Shown here: piece after piece, positions 26,688-37,400 of the stretch
How positions within the stretch are numbered: position 1 is the first letter of the stretch
How the letters are laid out: every line of letters starts with the position of its first letter
Assembly (NCBI GenBank): GCA_902635985.1
Contig: CACPPZ010000002.1
Coordinates: 37,026 to 101,025 of the forward strand
Direction of reading: 5' to 3'
From: Paracoccaceae bacterium
GTDB taxonomy: Bacteria; Pseudomonadota; Alphaproteobacteria; Rhodobacterales; Rhodobacteraceae
DNA: 64,000 bases
Made by a program: the position numbers and the translations under genes
Notes under the pieces: generated by a model
Database searches by the model: none
Told to the model about the DNA's origin: nothing
Seen by the model: the letters and a program-made list of their open reading frames with translations, nothing else

Positions 26688-27668
26688 ATGGACAGATACG
26701 CGGGACATAAAAGCGCAGGTGCTCAATTGTATCCAACAATTGACCCCTTTGACCAGCAAATACTTCATGTAGATGGTGGTCACCAAATTTACTTCGAACA
26801 GTGCGGCTGCTCTGACGGTATACCTGTCGTAGTTTTGCACGGGGGTCCGGGTGGGGGATGTAGTCCATCAATGCGAAGGTATTTTGACCCAAAAATTTAC
26901 AGGATTATCTTATTTGATCAACGCGGTTGTGGGAGATCGCGGCCCTACGCGAGTGTTGAAAATAATAATACCGCAAATTTGATAAATGATATTGAGGCAA
27001 TCCGAACACATCTTGGCATAAATCGATGGATTGTTTTTGGTGGAAGTTGGGGCGCAACACTTGCTCTGCTTTACGCACAAGCTTTCAAAAGTTCAGTAAG
27101 CCACTTAGTTTTAAGAGGTGTATTTTTGATGACTAAATCTGAGTTAGACTGGTTTTATGGAGGCGGGGCTGGTAAATTCTGGCCTGAACAATGGAAAAAA
27201 TTTACTGACCCAATACCTCTCGACGAACAACATGATCTAATTGCAGCTTATAATAAAAGACTGTTTTGTGGTAATGTATCAATCGAAACAAAATATGGCC
27301 AAAGCTGGTCAAACTGGGAAAATGCTTTAGCATCTTTTCAGGCAAGCGGCCGAACGGCTTCAATGCCTGGACCATACGCAAGGGCTTTCGCCCGAATTGA
27401 AAATCACTATTTTTTAAATGATGGCTTTCTAAAAAGCATGAATGAGATTTTAGAAAACATGAAAATTATTGAATGTATACCAGGTTATATAGTGCAAGGA
27501 CGGTTTGATATGATTTGTCCCCCAAAAAGCGCATGGGATTTAGCAAATTGTTGGGACAATTGCGACCTGCGCATTATTGATCATGCCGGTCATGCAATGT
27601 CAGAACCAGCAATCAGTTCCGAATTAGTCAGAATAATGGATTTGGTTGCTGAAACTATAAACGACTAA
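26688..27668 (+). CDS. pip: Proline iminopeptidase
   Basis: A 326-residue alpha/beta hydrolase that removes N-terminal proline from peptides. Visible features are the oxyanion-hole block LHGGPGGGCSPSMRRYFDP (50-68), FDQRGCGRS (76-84), nucleophile Ser120 in FGGSWGATLAL, Asp in GRFDMICPP near 275 and the catalytic His in HAGHAMSEP near 303. These match the bacterial Pip subgroup (peptidase family S33). Cytoplasmic, with no signal peptide. It is followed by a nitroreductase gene 30 bases on, possibly in the same transcript. Confidence 0.93.
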   Translation: MDRYAGHKSAGAQLYPTIDPFDQQILHVDGGHQIYFEQCGCSDGIPVVVLHGGPGGGCSPSMRRYFDPKIYRIILFDQRGCGRSRPYASVENNNTANLINDIEAIRTHLGINRWIVFGGSWGATLALLYAQAFKSSVSHLVLRGVFLMTKSELDWFYGGGAGKFWPEQWKKFTDPIPLDEQHDLIAAYNKRLFCGNVSIETKYGQSWSNWENALASFQASGRTASMPGPYARAFARIENHYFLNDGFLKSMNEILENMKIIECIPGYIVQGRFDMICPPKSAWDLANCWDNCDLRIIDHAGHAMSEPAISSELVRIMDLVAETIND

Positions 27669-27698
27669 GAAAAAGTCTCGATAAAAATAAGGATAATA

Positions 27699-28271
27699 AT
27701 GCTTTCCCGTAATGAAACAGTCATGCATTTTCTACTAAATCGGAGATCCAGACCGGCGAAAACTCTTTCGACACCAATACCCAAAAAAGATGAACTCCTT
27801 GAACTTTTGTCCGCGGGGGCACGAAGCCCCGATCACGGGAAACTAGTTCCTTGGCGCTTTATAGTTCTTCAAAGAGAAACATTATCAAAGCTCGGGAGTC
27901 TTGTTGAGAAAATAGGTGTTCAAGAGTCAATTCCAGAAGATAAAATTGCAAAAGCTAAGAAACAATTAGACGATGGTCATTTAGCAATTGCCGTAATTGA
28001 AGTCCAAAGGGAATCTGAAAAAATACCAAGTATTGAACAAACATATTCCACAGGCGCCGTTTGCTTATCATTATTAAACGCTGCGCTAGCTGCTGGATGG
28101 GGTGCCAACTGGCTTACAGGGTGGCATGTATATAATAAAGATTTTCAAAAAAGCGGTCTGGGACTTAAAGATAATGAGACCGTTGCAGGCTTAATCTATC
28201 TGGGTACTGAATCTATAACACCCCCTGATAGACCACGCCCTAATCTTGATGAAATCGTAGAATGGCTGTGA
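27699..28271 (+). CDS. Nitroreductase family protein
   Basis: A 190-residue flavoprotein-type protein of the nitroreductase superfamily. The N-terminal LNRRSRPAKTLSTP (FMN-phosphate contact region), the SPDHGKLVPWRFIVL block (about 39-53) and the C-terminal VAGLIYLG segment near 167-174 are typical of the short YdjA-like group, which use FMN and NAD(P)H and are often dimers. The natural substrate is unknown. Convergent with the DUF1467 gene across 14 bases. The family assignment is firm, but the reaction is not. Confidence 0.85.
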   Translation: MLSRNETVMHFLLNRRSRPAKTLSTPIPKKDELLELLSAGARSPDHGKLVPWRFIVLQRETLSKLGSLVEKIGVQESIPEDKIAKAKKQLDDGHLAIAVIEVQRESEKIPSIEQTYSTGAVCLSLLNAALAAGWGANWLTGWHVYNKDFQKSGLGLKDNETVAGLIYLGTESITPPDRPRPNLDEIVEWL

Positions 28272-28285
28272 ACTAATCAGCTTTT

Positions 28286-28570
28286 TTACGATTGCTTATT
28301 TTCTTCAACCATTCTTCCAAACAGATCAATATCTTCAATTGTGACTATCTCAGAAAGTATCAAAATAGTGATAAGTAGCCACAAAATCAGCGATACGGCG
28401 GTGGTAAATATTGCTTTTCTTCTCAAATCATGGACTTCGGGAGCTCCAGCTTGAGTACCCTTGAGTACGACACCTAAGTCACCCTGTGTTTTTATTTTAA
28501 ACGGGATCACTATGAGAAACGTCAGAAACCAAATTACTGCAAAAAGAACAAATGCGGATGTTAAACTCAT
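28286..28570 (-). CDS. DUF1467 family small membrane protein
   Basis: A 94-residue protein with two hydrophobic helices (about residues 4-23 and 50-72) joined by a loop containing FKIKTQGDLGVVLKGTQAGAPEVHDLRRKA, which matches my memory of DUF1467. The loop between helices is the conserved part; the C-terminal tail is acidic. No function is known. It follows mce by 23 bases on the same strand; this pairing recurs in alphaproteobacteria, but a functional link is not established. Confidence 0.8.
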   Translation of the reverse strand: MSLTSAFVLFAVIWFLTFLIVIPFKIKTQGDLGVVLKGTQAGAPEVHDLRRKAIFTTAVSLILWLLITILILSEIVTIEDIDLFGRMVEENKQS

Positions 28571-28593
28571 AATGCCAACTCAAGATACCAACA

Positions 28594-28998
28594 TTATATT
28601 TCTTCAAGCTCGATTAGTGTGCCGTTAAAATCTTTAGGATGCAAAAAAATAACTGGTTTCCCGTGAGCCCCTATCTTAGGTTCTCCTTCGCCCAAGACCC
28701 TTGCACCAAAACTTAGTAGCTGATCTATAGCTTTTTTTATATCTGCCACTTCGTAGCAAATGTGATGTATTCCACCGTTTGGGTTTTTATCTAAGAAACC
28801 CTGAATTGGACTATTCGAACCAAGTGGATGCAATAATTCAATCTTCGTATTGGGCAATTCGATAAAAACTACTGTGACACCGTGGTCTTTTTCATCAACA
28901 GGATCACCAATTTTTGCGCCCAAAGTAGTCCTGTACTGCTCAGCAGCGGCACTTAAATCTGGCACTGCGATCGCTACGTGATTTAGTTTACCGATCAT
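28594..28998 (-). CDS. mce: Methylmalonyl-CoA epimerase
   Basis: A 134-residue vicinal-oxygen-chelate protein that epimerises (2R)- and (2S)-methylmalonyl-CoA in propionyl-CoA breakdown. Metal-binding residues expected from the family are visible: His7 in KLNHVAIAV, Glu in FIELPNTKIELLHPLG, His in GIHHICYEV and a terminal Glu in LIELEEI. The length is the family's usual size. An AGGAA site precedes the ATG. Methylmalonyl-CoA mutase and propionyl-CoA carboxylase are not in the window; the carboxylase would need biotin, which the bioMNY importer could supply. Confidence 0.93.
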   Translation of the reverse strand: MIGKLNHVAIAVPDLSAAAEQYRTTLGAKIGDPVDEKDHGVTVVFIELPNTKIELLHPLGSNSPIQGFLDKNPNGGIHHICYEVADIKKAIDQLLSFGARVLGEGEPKIGAHGKPVIFLHPKDFNGTLIELEEI

Positions 28999-29036
28999 GT
29001 AAATTCCTATCTTTAATTCTAAAGACCATTTAACTC

Positions 29037-30818
29037 TCAGCTGCTGGATATTGTCCTTAAATTCAATTCCATTAGCTGGTCTGATGTAGGCTCTGATGGA
29101 GCTCCCATCATGAGATCCTCTGCTCTCTGGTTCATTGGGAACATAATTATTTCCCTAATATTTTCTTGATCAGCAAGAAGCATGACTATTCTATCAATGC
29201 CTGCCGCGCAACCGCCGTGGGGTGGTGCGCCGAATTGAAAAGCATTAACCATTCCACCAAACCGCTTTCTTACCTCGTCTTCACCATATCCAGCAATTTC
29301 AAAGGCTTTAAACATTAACTCTGGTTGATGATTTCTTATAGCACCAGATACGAGCTCAGAGCCGTTACATGCTAAATCATATTGATATCCCAAAACACTT
29401 AAAGGATCTCCATTTAAGGCATCAAGTCCGCCTTGTGGCATCGAAAACGGGTTGTGCTCAAAGTCAATTTTTCCTGTTTCATCATCTTTTTCAAATATCG
29501 GAAAATCAACTATCCACGCAAATGCAAATCTATTGGTATCTACTAACTTTAGCTCATCACCTATTACGTCTCGAGCTTTACCGGCAACTCTTTCAAACGT
29601 TTTTGGAGTTCCCCCAAGAAAAAATGCGGCATCCCCTATGCCCAAGCCAAGTTGGTCTCTGATTGCCTCAGTCCTCTCGGGTCCAATATTTTTGGCAAGC
29701 GGACCGGCAGCTTCCAAATTACCATCACTTTCACGCCAAAAGATATATCCCATCCCTGGCAAACCTTCTTTTTGAGCAAAAGAGTTCATTCGATCACAAA
29801 ACTTCCGAGAGCCGCCGCCAGGTGCAGGAATTGCTCTAATTTCAGTCCCATCTTTTTCCAAGATGTTTGAAAAAATCGCAAATCCAGAATTTCTGAAGTG
29901 CTGGGAAACATCCTGCATTTTAATTGGGTTTCGCAGATCTGGTTTATCAGTTCCATACCAAACAGCAGCATCTCTGTATGAAATTACTTCCCAATTTTCG
30001 GGCTCATCAACTACTTTTCCTCCACCAAATTCCTTAAAAATATCTGCAATCACCGGAGAAATAGTATTAAAAACATCCTGCTGGGTTACAAAAGACATTT
30101 CCAGATCAAGTTGGTAAAAGTCTGTTGGACTGCGATCAGCTCGAGGATCTTCGTCCCTAAAACACGGCGCAATTTGAAAATATTTATCGAACCCAGAGAC
30201 CATAATTAGTTGTTTGAATTGTTGCGGTGCCTGTGGCAGGGCATAGAATTTTCCTTCATGCAACCGAGAAGGAACTAAAAAATCTCTCGCTCCCTCCGGC
30301 GATGAGGCCGTGATGATTGGTGTTTGATACTCCCTGAAACCAATATCCCACATACCTCGCCTTATGGATGCAATTACATCTGCCCGCAGTTTCATGTTCT
30401 GTTGCATAACTTCACGCCGAAGGTCTAAGTATCTGTAACGAAGCCTGGTTTCTTCAGGATACTCTTGATCACCAAAAACGATCAGAGGCAATTCAGCTGA
30501 CGCCCCTAGCACCTCAATATCTCGTATAAACACCTCAATGGCCCCCGTGGAAATTTTGCTGTTTATTAAATCGGGATCACGAGCTTTTACTTCACCATCA
30601 ATACGAATACACCACTCAGATCTTACATTTTCTACTTGGCTAAAAACTGGGCTATCTGGATCGCAGAGAACTTGAGTTACACCATAGTGATCACGAAGAT
30701 CTACAAACAAAACTCCACCATGATCTCGTATCCTGTGCACCCATCCAGAAAGGCGTACGTTGTTCCCAACATCTTCTATTTTTAAATCTGCGCATGTATG
30801 GCTTCGATAGTCATGCAT
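29037..30818 (-). CDS. aspS: Aspartyl-tRNA synthetase
   Basis: A 593-residue class II synthetase of the bacterial type: N-terminal OB-fold anticodon domain ([26 protein letters not shown], about 23-48), catalytic core with motif 2 region [22 protein letters not shown], a bacterial GAD insertion, and motif 3 near the C-terminus ([14 protein letters not shown]). It charges tRNA-Asp. Some alphaproteobacteria use a non-discriminating form that also makes Asp-tRNA-Asn; I cannot settle that from sequence reading. A GAAAGG ribosome-binding site is visible. Divergent from carB across 270 bases. Confidence 0.97.
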   Translation of the reverse strand: MHDYRSHTCADLKIEDVGNNVRLSGWVHRIRDHGGVLFVDLRDHYGVTQVLCDPDSPVFSQVENVRSEWCIRIDGEVKARDPDLINSKISTGAIEVFIRDIEVLGASAELPLIVFGDQEYPEETRLRYRYLDLRREVMQQNMKLRADVIASIRRGMWDIGFREYQTPIITASSPEGARDFLVPSRLHEGKFYALPQAPQQFKQLIMVSGFDKYFQIAPCFRDEDPRADRSPTDFYQLDLEMSFVTQQDVFNTISPVIADIFKEFGGGKVVDEPENWEVISYRDAAVWYGTDKPDLRNPIKMQDVSQHFRNSGFAIFSNILEKDGTEIRAIPAPGGGSRKFCDRMNSFAQKEGLPGMGYIFWRESDGNLEAAGPLAKNIGPERTEAIRDQLGLGIGDAAFFLGGTPKTFERVAGKARDVIGDELKLVDTNRFAFAWIVDFPIFEKDDETGKIDFEHNPFSMPQGGLDALNGDPLSVLGYQYDLACNGSELVSGAIRNHQPELMFKAFEIAGYGEDEVRKRFGGMVNAFQFGAPPHGGCAAGIDRIVMLLADQENIREIIMFPMNQRAEDLMMGAPSEPTSDQLMELNLRTISSS

Positions 30819-31005
30819 TATTTAGCCTTTCAAACAATAAAAACACTGGCGTGGGTACACAAGTTTGAGACCAGGATGTCAAGAGTTATAGGCAAAATCA
30901 CATTAAATTGCAGTTGGGACATATAATATTTTGGCAAAAATTATACCATCCAAAATTATTTCTTTCCCGAAGAAATGCAAATTACTGCGATTCTGCTTGT
31001 GGACT

Positions 31006-31034
31006 TTGAAAGTATCATTATAACGCGATAAAAT
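31006..31034 (+). promoter_or_regulatory. Probable sigma-70-type promoter for carB
   Basis: TTGAAA (31006-31011) and TAAAAT (31029-31034) are spaced by exactly 17 bases; each matches five of six consensus positions. It lies 54 bases before the carB ATG in the 270-base divergent aspS/carB gap. The remainder of that gap shows nothing I can name. Confidence 0.5.
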
Positions 31035-31088
31035 TTGCGTCATTCCTGTAATTAGTTACCCAAAATAGCAATAGTCGAGACCCAAAAC

Positions 31089-34000
31089 ATGCCCAAACGA
31101 ACGGATATCTCATCTATAATGATTATCGGGGCTGGCCCCATCGTTATTGGGCAAGCTTGTGAATTTGATTATTCGGGAGCGCAGGCATGTAAAGCCCTTA
31201 AAGAAGAAGGCTACAGGGTCATCCTCGTAAATTCTAACCCCGCCACAATAATGACAGACCCAGGTATGGCGGACGCTACTTACATAGAGCCAATAGAACC
31301 GACAATTGTTGCAAAGATTATTGAACAGGAACGTCCTGATGCTCTGCTGCCAACCATGGGGGGGCAAACTGGATTAAATACTGCACTCGAGCTAGAGGCT
31401 ATGGGCATTCTTGAAAAATTTGGTGTTGAAATGATTGGGGCAAAGAGAGGGGCAATCGAGATGGCGGAGGATCGCGCTCTATTTCGAGAGGCCATGGAAA
31501 GATTGGGTTTAGAGAACCCAAAGGCCGCAATTGTTACAGCTCCATTTTTGGAAAACGGCAAGGTAGATTTAGCCGAAGGCGTAAGGCTGTCTTTAGAAGT
31601 TTTAAACGATATAGGCCTACCAGCTATTATCCGACCTGCTTTTACGTTAGGCGGCACTGGTGGAGGGGTCGCATACAACCTCGAAGACTATGAATACTTT
31701 TGCAAGTCTGGAATGGATGCTTCGCCAGCAAACCAAATTCTAATTGATGAGAGCTTACTAGGCTGGAAAGAATTCGAAATGGAGGTTGTTCGTGACGTGA
31801 AGGACAACTCAATAATTGTATGTTCGATTGAAAATGTTGATCCGATGGGAGTTCATACAGGAGATTCTATCACAGTTGCACCAGCATTAACTTTGACTGA
31901 CAAAGAATATCAAATGATGCGCACTGCATCGATAGATGTATTGAGGGAAATCGGCGTGGAAACCGGTGGTTCGAATGTACAGTGGGCTGTTAATCCATCA
32001 GATGGTCGCATGGTTGTGATCGAAATGAACCCAAGGGTGTCTAGATCTTCTGCTCTCGCATCTAAAGCTACTGGTTTTCCGATAGCAAAAATAGCAGCAA
32101 AGCTTGCTATTGGATACACTTTGGACGAATTAGAAAACGATATTACCAAGGTTACACCAGCTTCGTTTGAACCAACAATTGATTACGTAGTGACAAAAAT
32201 ACCCAGATTTGCCTTCGAAAAATTTCCTGGTGCAAAACCTCATTTAACGACTGCAATGAAATCAGTCGGAGAAGTCATGGCAATTGGTCGATCCTTTCAT
32301 GAGTCCCTTCAAAAAGCATTATGCTCTTTAGAAACCGAACTTTCAGGATTTGATGAAATTGACATTCCTAATGCTCCTGAAAAAAGCGCTATCGTAAAAG
32401 CACTTAGCGAACAAACTCCTGATAGAATTAGAGTAATTGCCCAAGCTATGCGATTTGGACTTTCAAATTCTGAAATACGCGACGTGACAATGTATGATTC
32501 CTGGTTTCTTGAAAGAATAAGAGAAATAGTTGAGATGGAACTTGAAATTCGTCAGAATGGTATTCCGATTGAGGAAAAGAACCTAAGGCAGATTAAAAGT
32601 ATGGGCTTTAGTGATTTAAGATTGGCAAAGTTAAGTGGGAAAACTGAAAAACAAGTACGTGATGCTAGAAAGAAATTAAAGGTCGATGCCGTTTTCAAGA
32701 GAATAGACACATGTGCAGCCGAGTTTGAAGCTCAAACCCCATATATGTATTCAACATATGAGGCCCCTATGATGGGAAACGTTGAATGTGAAGCTGAACC
32801 ATCTAATCTAAAAAAAATAGTAATTCTAGGTGGTGGACCTAACAGAATAGGCCAAGGAATTGAATTTGATTATTGCTGTTGCCACGCTTGCTATGCTCTC
32901 ACAGATGCTGGTTTTGAAACCATAATGGTAAACTGCAATCCGGAAACCGTTTCCACAGACTACGACACCTCTGACAGGTTATATTTTGAACCCCTGACCT
33001 TCGAGCATGTATTAGAAATATTGAGAAAAGAACTGGAAAATGGACATTTAGTAGGTGTTATTGTCCAGTTTGGAGGGCAAACTCCTTTGAAATTAGCAAA
33101 AGCATTGGAGGCAGAAGGTATACCCATTTTAGGGACTAGCCCAGATGCAATAGATTTAGCAGAAGATCGAGAAAGATTTCAAAAATTAGTTAACAAACTG
33201 GGCTTAAGACAGCCCAATAATGGTATCGCTAATTCTGATGCACAGGCATTCCTAATTGCCAAAAACATAGGGTTCCCATTAGTGATAAGACCCTCTTATG
33301 TACTCGGTGGACGCGCTATGGAGATTGTGCGTGATATGGATAGCTTGAAAAGATATATTACTGAAGCAGTAGTAGTATCTGGTGAGAGCCCTGTTCTTTT
33401 GGATAGTTATTTAGAAGGGGCAATCGAATGCGACGTAGATGCTATATCTGACGGGGACAAGGTCCATGTAGCCGGTATTATGCAGCACATTGAGGAAGCA
33501 GGCGTGCACTCAGGTGATAGTGCTTGCTCCTTGCCTCCCTACTCACTGGATATTAAAATTATCAAAGAGTTAAACGTTCAAACCGAGAAGCTAGCCAAGG
33601 CATTGAACGTCGTTGGACTGATGAATGTACAGTTCGCAATCAAGGACAACCAAATATACCTAATTGAAGTTAATCCTCGTGCTTCACGTACAGTACCTTT
33701 TGTTGCAAAAGCGACGGACAGTGCAATAGCATCTATAGCTGCTAGAATAATGGCCGGCGAAACATTAGATAACTTCAACATTAGAGAAAGCTACGGATCA
33801 GTCTCCTATAACGAACCAATACCATTGGCAGACCCAATGAGTTTAGCAGACCCTATGTTACCTTGGTTCAGTGTTAAAGAAGCTGTAATGCCATTTGCTA
33901 GATTTCCAGGAGTAGACACTATTCTGGGTCCAGAGATGCGTTCTACAGGGGAGGTTATGGGGTGGGATCGAGACTTTGGTAGAGCATTTTTGAAAGCTCA

Positions 34001-34418
34001 GATAGGTGCAGGAATGAAACTCCCAAATGAGGGCTGTGTTTTCTTCTCAATTAAGGACAAAGATAAAAATGACAATCTTGCGGAGACAGCTCAAAGGCTA
34101 ATTAACTTGGGCTTCAATATAACCGCTACTAGGGGAACTGCAGCGTTTCTTAAAGAGAGAAATATACCCTGTAAACAAATAAATAAAGTCTATGAGGGAC
34201 GACCTAATATTGTAGATATAATGAAAAATGGTGAAATAAATTTGGTAATGAATACTACCGAAGGAACACAAGCCGTAAAGGATAGTCGTGAGATACGATC
34301 TGTAGCCTTATATGATAAGATACCCTACTTCACGACGGCCGCTGCAGCGCATGCCGCTGCCCTCGCTATTCAAAGTCAAACCGAGGGTGAAATTGAGGTA
34401 AAATCTCTACAAAACTAA
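31089..34418 (+). CDS. carB: Carbamoyl-phosphate synthase large subunit
   Basis: Makes carbamoyl phosphate for arginine and pyrimidines from ammonia delivered by CarA, bicarbonate and two ATP. The 1109-residue protein has two homologous ATP-grasp halves (starting [19 protein letters not shown] near 14-32 and [17 protein letters not shown] near 579-595), an oligomerisation region between, and a C-terminal MGS-like allosteric domain (from about 970). A short in-frame duplication encodes LADPMS then LADPML near residue 913. The small subunit carA is not in the window, which is common in this order. It ends 13 bases before the convergent gltB. Confidence 0.98.
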   Translation: MPKRTDISSIMIIGAGPIVIGQACEFDYSGAQACKALKEEGYRVILVNSNPATIMTDPGMADATYIEPIEPTIVAKIIEQERPDALLPTMGGQTGLNTALELEAMGILEKFGVEMIGAKRGAIEMAEDRALFREAMERLGLENPKAAIVTAPFLENGKVDLAEGVRLSLEVLNDIGLPAIIRPAFTLGGTGGGVAYNLEDYEYFCKSGMDASPANQILIDESLLGWKEFEMEVVRDVKDNSIIVCSIENVDPMGVHTGDSITVAPALTLTDKEYQMMRTASIDVLREIGVETGGSNVQWAVNPSDGRMVVIEMNPRVSRSSALASKATGFPIAKIAAKLAIGYTLDELENDITKVTPASFEPTIDYVVTKIPRFAFEKFPGAKPHLTTAMKSVGEVMAIGRSFHESLQKALCSLETELSGFDEIDIPNAPEKSAIVKALSEQTPDRIRVIAQAMRFGLSNSEIRDVTMYDSWFLERIREIVEMELEIRQNGIPIEEKNLRQIKSMGFSDLRLAKLSGKTEKQVRDARKKLKVDAVFKRIDTCAAEFEAQTPYMYSTYEAPMMGNVECEAEPSNLKKIVILGGGPNRIGQGIEFDYCCCHACYALTDAGFETIMVNCNPETVSTDYDTSDRLYFEPLTFEHVLEILRKELENGHLVGVIVQFGGQTPLKLAKALEAEGIPILGTSPDAIDLAEDRERFQKLVNKLGLRQPNNGIANSDAQAFLIAKNIGFPLVIRPSYVLGGRAMEIVRDMDSLKRYITEAVVVSGESPVLLDSYLEGAIECDVDAISDGDKVHVAGIMQHIEEAGVHSGDSACSLPPYSLDIKIIKELNVQTEKLAKALNVVGLMNVQFAIKDNQIYLIEVNPRASRTVPFVAKATDSAIASIAARIMAGETLDNFNIRESYGSVSYNEPIPLADPMSLADPMLPWFSVKEAVMPFARFPGVDTILGPEMRSTGEVMGWDRDFGRAFLKAQIGAGMKLPNEGCVFFSIKDKDKNDNLAETAQRLINLGFNITATRGTAAFLKERNIPCKQINKVYEGRPNIVDIMKNGEINLVMNTTEGTQAVKDSREIRSVALYDKIPYFTTAAAAHAAALAIQSQTEGEIEVKSLQN

Positions 34419-34431
34419 TAACATTATTTTA

Positions 34432-37400
34432 TCATTCTGCAGGTATTGCATCACTTTCATAAGATAATGGGTGCGGTAGTTTATCCAGCATTTCCTTTGG
34501 GCAAATTTGCAAAAATTTGGTCTTTTCTGTATCCCAATGCTGTAATATTTCTTCAGCTTTCTGACTGGAGGTCTCCTCAAAATGCATTTTTAACAGCGAA
34601 TAGAGTTGTTCTTCCCAGAAGGAATTTCCAACTCGGCAGGTAACCAAAGAGTCCATGTTTAAAAATTCAAGTGCTGTTTCATTTGGATCGTAAATATAGG
34701 CCATACCACCAGTCATACCGGCGCCAAAGTTTGCACCAACTGTCCCCAAGATAACAGCCACACCTCCTGTCATATATTCACAACCATTTGATCCACAGCC
34801 TTCCACAACAACCTTTGCACCAGAGTTTCTTACGGCAAACCGCTCACCTGCTCTTCCCGCAGCAAATAAAAGGCCATCTGTAGCGCCGTATAATACAGTA
34901 TTACCAATAATAGTATTCTCACTAGCTTTGAGTGGACTGGCCATAGGCGGTCTCACAACAATTATACCGCCAGACAACCCTTTACCAACATAATCATTTG
35001 CATCTCCAGCGACTTCTATTTTCAATCCGGGCGCAGCAAAAGCCCCTAAAGATTGGCCTGCAGACCCCTTCAACTTCACCGTTAAATGATCAGGTTGGAG
35101 GTTATTACGCATACCAAAATTCTGTACAATATGGCTCGAAGTTCTGGTACCAACTGTTCTATGCGTGTTTTGAACTGCATACGACAGCTGCATCTTTTCA
35201 CCATCATTTAAGAAACGTGCAGCATCACGGACTATTTCTCTATCTAAAGTGTCCGGTACGCTATTACGCTCCCGACCCCTATTATAACTTATTCTATCAG
35301 CGCCATCGACCGAAATTAGAAGTGGGTTAAGGTCTAAATCATCAAGGTGGTCTGCTCCCCTACTTACCTGAGACAATAGATCCGCCCTCCCAATAACTTC
35401 ATCAATAGATCTGGCGCCTATTTCAGCAAGTATTTCACGGACTTCTTGCGCATAGAACGTAATTAGATTTACAACTTTGTCAGCATTTCCACTAAACTTT
35501 TCTCTGAGGTTCTCATCTTGCGTACATACACCGACAGGACATGTATTAGATTGACACTGACGAACCATTATGCAGCCCATAGCAATAAGCGCCGCTGTGC
35601 CAATTCCAAATTCCTCAGCACCCATCATGGCAGCCATAACAATATCACGACCCGTTCTTAATCCCCCATCAGTCCGTAGGGTTATTCTCTCTCTAAGATT
35701 ATTCATGGAAAGAACTTGATGCGCCTCCGTTAGACCCATTTCCCATGGCAGCCCGGCAAATTTGATTGATGTTGCTGGAGAGGCGCCTGTCCCTCCATTA
35801 TGCCCAGATATCAGGATAACATCTGCTTCTGCTTTAGCCACGCCAGCTGCGATTGTTCCAACTCCAGAGGATGCAACTAATTTTACAGTTACCTTACATC
35901 TAGGATTAATCTGTTTTAGATCGTAGATTAGCTGCGCCAAATCCTCTATTGAATAGATATCGTGATGTGGTGGAGGTGATATTAAAGTTACGCCTTTTGT
36001 TGAATGTCTTAAACGTGCGATCAAATCTGTAACTTTCATTCCCGGTAATTGACCACCCTCTCCTGGTTTTGCACCCTGAGCGACTTTAATTTCTAATTCC
36101 TCACATTGATTTAGATATTCGGCCGTAACCCCAAATCTTCCAGACGCAACCTGTTTAATTTTTGCTGAAGGATTATCGCCGTTCGCTTCAGGAGTAAAAT
36201 GTGCCGGATCTTCTCCTCCTTCACCAGAGTCAGATTTGGCCCCTATACGGTTCATCGCCACATTTAAGGTTTTGTGAGCCTCAGGACTTAAAGCCCCCAA
36301 TGACATACCGGGGGTCACAAATCTCTTACGTATCGAAGTGATACTCTCAACTTCATCAATTGATACGGCTGGTCCTATTGGCTTTATGTCTAACAAATCA
36401 CGCAGATGAATCGGTGGATTAGATTTGATACGATCGGAATATTGTTTCCAAAGATCAAAACTTGCGTTATTACATGCAGCTTGCATTAAATGCATTGTTT
36501 GCGCTTCCCATGCGTGGGTCTCACCCGATTTTCTTGATTTGTAAAAACCACCAACTGGTAAAAATGATGTATTAGACCCGAAAGCTAAATCATGAATCTC
36601 CTCGGATTTTTGTTGAATACCGCTAACGCCAATACCTGATATACGACTTATTAGACCTGGAAAAAACTCTGCGCACATTGCTCGCGACAATCCAACCGCT
36701 TCAAAATTCAAACCACCGCGATAAGAGGATATTACAGAAATCCCCATTTTCGACATTATTTTGAGTAATCCTTGATCTATTGCTTCTCGATATCGAGAAA
36801 TTACCTCTGTTAATGGTCCGTTCAACAAACCTTTATCAATTCGGTCAGCTAACGTGTCTTCTGCCAAATAAGCATTTACAACAGAGGCACCAGCACCAAT
36901 TAGAACGGCAAAATAATGAGGATCAAGACATTCAGAAGATCTTACATTTAATGAGCAAAAAGTCCTTAAACCCTTTCTTGTTAAATGGCTATGGACTGCA
37001 GACGTTGCGAGTATCATGGGCATCGCCACGCTATTCTTGTTTATATTCTGATCTGTCAGGACAATATGGCCTGCGCCAGAGCGAACCGCATCTTCCGCCT
37101 CAGCTCTTATTCGGTTTAATTGCGTGTGAAGAGTTTCTTTTCCAGAACCTTTTTCAAAAGTACAATCTAAGTTTACCACATCTGACTTGAAATTCTTAAT
37201 TAATTCTTCCCATTGAGAGTTTCCGACAAAAGGGCTTTCCAAAGCTAATATCTCTGATTGATTAGTTCCTTCATCTAAGACATTCCTTAAATTACCAAAA
37301 CGAGTTTTTAGGGACATAACTCTAAATTCCCGTAGTGAATCTATTGGCGGATTCGTTACTTGGGAAAAATTTTGCCTAAAGTAATGTGATAATGGCCTGT

